The notes below the pieces were generated by a model. The model searched no databases and had not been told where the DNA came from. It saw only the letters and a program-made list of their open reading frames with translations. The position numbers and the translations under genes are program-made. This document shows positions 4,929 through 6,143 of a stretch of 6,143 nucleotides of DNA, piece by piece. This DNA comes from Gemmatimonadaceae bacterium (GTDB lineage Bacteria; Gemmatimonadota; Gemmatimonadetes; Gemmatimonadales; Gemmatimonadaceae): NCBI GenBank assembly GCA_019689955.1, contig JADGGM010000205.1, forward strand, positions 1-6,143, read 5' to 3'. Position 1 is the stretch's first letter; each line of letters begins with the position of its first letter.

Positions 4929-6143
4929 ACATGAGGCTTCCAACGTCCACGATCAGGGCCGGCGCGCCATCGGCGAGTATCGTCGCTCCACTGAAGAGCG
5001 CGAGTGCCCCGCGTGCCGGATCGAACTGTTTGACGACAATGTCCTGCTGGCCCGTCAGCTCATCGACGACAAGTCCGGCCCGGCGGTCGCCGATCTCGAG
5101 CACGACCACCTGATGCCCCTTCCCATTGGTCTCCGGGAGCCGGACCAGGTCCCGGAACCGGAGCAGCGGGAGCACGTCCTCCCGCAACACCATCACCTCG
5201 CGCCCCTGCACGCGCTTCACGGACCGCGGGTCGAGCTCCACGGTCTCGTTCACGTGCGCCATGGGGACGGCGTACACCTCATCGTGCACGCGGGCGAGGA
5301 GCGCGCGCACGATCGCCAGGGTGAGCGGGAGGCGCACCGTGACGGTGGTCCCCTTCCCCGGGGTGGACCGGATCTCGACCGCGCCTCCCATGGCGCGCAC
5401 GCGATTCATCACCACGTCGATCCCCACGCCGCGCCCGGAGAGATCGGTGACCCGCTCGGCCGTGGTGAACCCCGGCCGCGAGATGAGGCGCACGAGCTCA
5501 TCGTCGGAGAGGTCGGTGCGCGTCTCGTCCACCAGCCCCATCTCCCGCGCGCGCTTGAGCACGCGCGCGCGGTCGATCCCGCGGCCGTCGTCGGTCACCC
5601 GCAGGGTGACGGTCGACCGCTCGCGCGCGACGCTCAACGACAGCGTCCCCACGGGGGGCTTCCCCGCGGCCACGCGGGCGTCGGGGTCCTCGATCCCGTG
5701 GTCGATCGCGTTGCGGAGCAGGTGCACCACGGGGTCGCCGATCTCGTCAAGCATCGAGCGATCGAGCTCGATATCGTTCCCGCTCACGGTGAAGTTGATC
5801 TCCTTCCCCAGCGCGCGCGCGGCGTCGCGCACGAGGCGCGGGAACCGGTCGAACACCTGCCCGACCGGGACCATGCGGCTCAACATGATCTCGTCCTGCA
5901 GATCGCCGATGAGCCGCGCGGTCTGCGCGACGACTTCCTCGATGGCGGGATCGCGGAGCGGGGTGGTGAGCTCCACGAGCCGCCCGCGCGCGATGACGAG
6001 CTCCCCGACGAGGTTCATGAGGGTGTCGAGGCGCCGGAGGTCGATGCGCACGTACCGCGTGGCGCGCGCCGCGCCCGCGGCGGCAGGGGTGCTCGCGGCG
6101 GGGACGCTGGGGCCGCTCGGGGCGCCAGCGGCGGGGCTCCCGT
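4927..6143 (-). CDS. cheA: Chemotaxis histidine kinase CheA, 5'-truncated by the window edge (P3-P4-P5 domains)
   Basis: This is a cytoplasmic histidine autokinase that passes phosphate to CheY-like (and CheB) receiver proteins under the control of chemoreceptors and CheW. The frame is open to the right edge, so about 404 C-terminal residues are visible. The first 30 are a Pro/Ala/Gly-rich linker (GSPAAGAPSGP...). Counting from the GTG valine codon at 6051 as residue 1, the P3 dimerisation helices (LMNLVGELVIARG) occupy about 1-65. The P4 HATPase follows, with the N-box HLLRNAIDHGIE (110-121), G1 box DDGRGID (154-160), F-box region RPGFTT (192-197), G2 box GRGVGID (206-212) and PGKGTTVTV (231-239). 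The P5 CheW-like domain runs from about 245 to 374. All nucleotide-binding motifs look intact. The GTG at 6051 is an internal valine, not a start. P1 with its phosphorylatable histidine, and any P2, lie outside the window. The protein stops right after P5, so there is no fused C-terminal receiver. cheC follows after 10 nt. Confidence 0.97.
   Translation of the reverse strand, partial: GSPAAGAPSGPSVPAASTPAAAGAARATRYVRIDLRRLDTLMNLVGELVIARGRLVELTTPLRDPAIEEVVAQTARLIGDLQDEIMLSRMVPVGQVFDRFPRLVRDAARALGKEINFTVSGNDIELDRSMLDEIGDPVVHLLRNAIDHGIEDPDARVAAGKPPVGTLSLSVARERSTVTLRVTDDGRGIDRARVLKRAREMGLVDETRTDLSDDELVRLISRPGFTTAERVTDLSGRGVGIDVVMNRVRAMGGAVEIRSTPGKGTTVTVRLPLTLAIVRALLARVHDEVYAVPMAHVNETVELDPRSVKRVQGREVMVLREDVLPLLRFRDLVRLPETNGKGHQVVVLEIGDRRAGLVVDELTGQQDIVVKQFDPARGALALFSGATILADGAPALIVDVGSLM

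Noticed and set aside
4917..4943. An upstream in-frame ATG for cheC at 4943, adding MEASCEGGR
   Set aside because: It would overlap the end of cheA, lacks family similarity in the extension, and the ATG at 4916 has a well-spaced GAGGG and begins like other CheC proteins.
6049..6051. GTG at 6051 as the start of cheA
   Set aside because: The frame stays open upstream to the window edge, and this valine begins the conserved P3 segment of CheA, which is normally preceded by P1 and a linker.
1..6143. Search for promoters, terminators, tRNAs, IS ends or CRISPR repeats
   Set aside because: There is no noncoding stretch longer than 10 nt, and I found no direct-repeat array or transposase. GC-rich inverted repeats such as GGCGCGCGCC are within genes and not followed by T runs.

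Overview
This is a very GC-rich window (roughly 70% G+C by eye, with strong G/C preference at third codon positions). It is almost entirely coding, and every gene is on the minus strand, so transcription runs from position 6143 down to 1. I see no promoter, terminator, RNA gene, mobile element or CRISPR array. The window looks like the interior of one operon: the largest gap between genes is 10 nt and the other three junctions overlap or are 2 nt apart. The first and last genes are cut by the window edges.

In transcription order: (1) the C-terminal two thirds of a CheA histidine kinase (edge to 4927), with a Pro/Ala linker, the P3 dimerisation helices, the P4 ATPase and the P5 CheW-like domain; (2) a CheC-type CheY-P phosphatase with both active-site motifs intact (4916-4296); (3) a protein of about 904 residues that is almost all tetratricopeptide repeats, about 22 of them in two blocks (4293-1579); (4) a 380-residue protein with an N-terminal DUF4388/PATAN domain, a helical segment resembling the MshEN/GspE N-terminal motif pair, and three TPRs (1579-437); (5) the start of another TPR protein, still open at the left edge (444-1), which ends in a Gly/Asn linker that suggests a further domain beyond the window.

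The layout suggests a chemosensory output module: a CheA kinase and a CheC phosphatase would set the phosphorylation of a CheY-like regulator, and three co-translated TPR proteins would act as scaffolds or effectors. PATAN domains are known from cyanobacterial response regulators that act on the type IV pilus motor, so the output may be surface motility or another non-flagellar function rather than a flagellum. That is inference. No cheY, cheW, cheB, cheR, cheD or receptor gene is present in the window. The base composition, CheA sequence style and mixture of Che genes with TPR and DUF4388 proteins would fit Gemmatimonadota, with Myxococcota or a related high-GC group as the alternative. I hold the taxonomic assignment only loosely.
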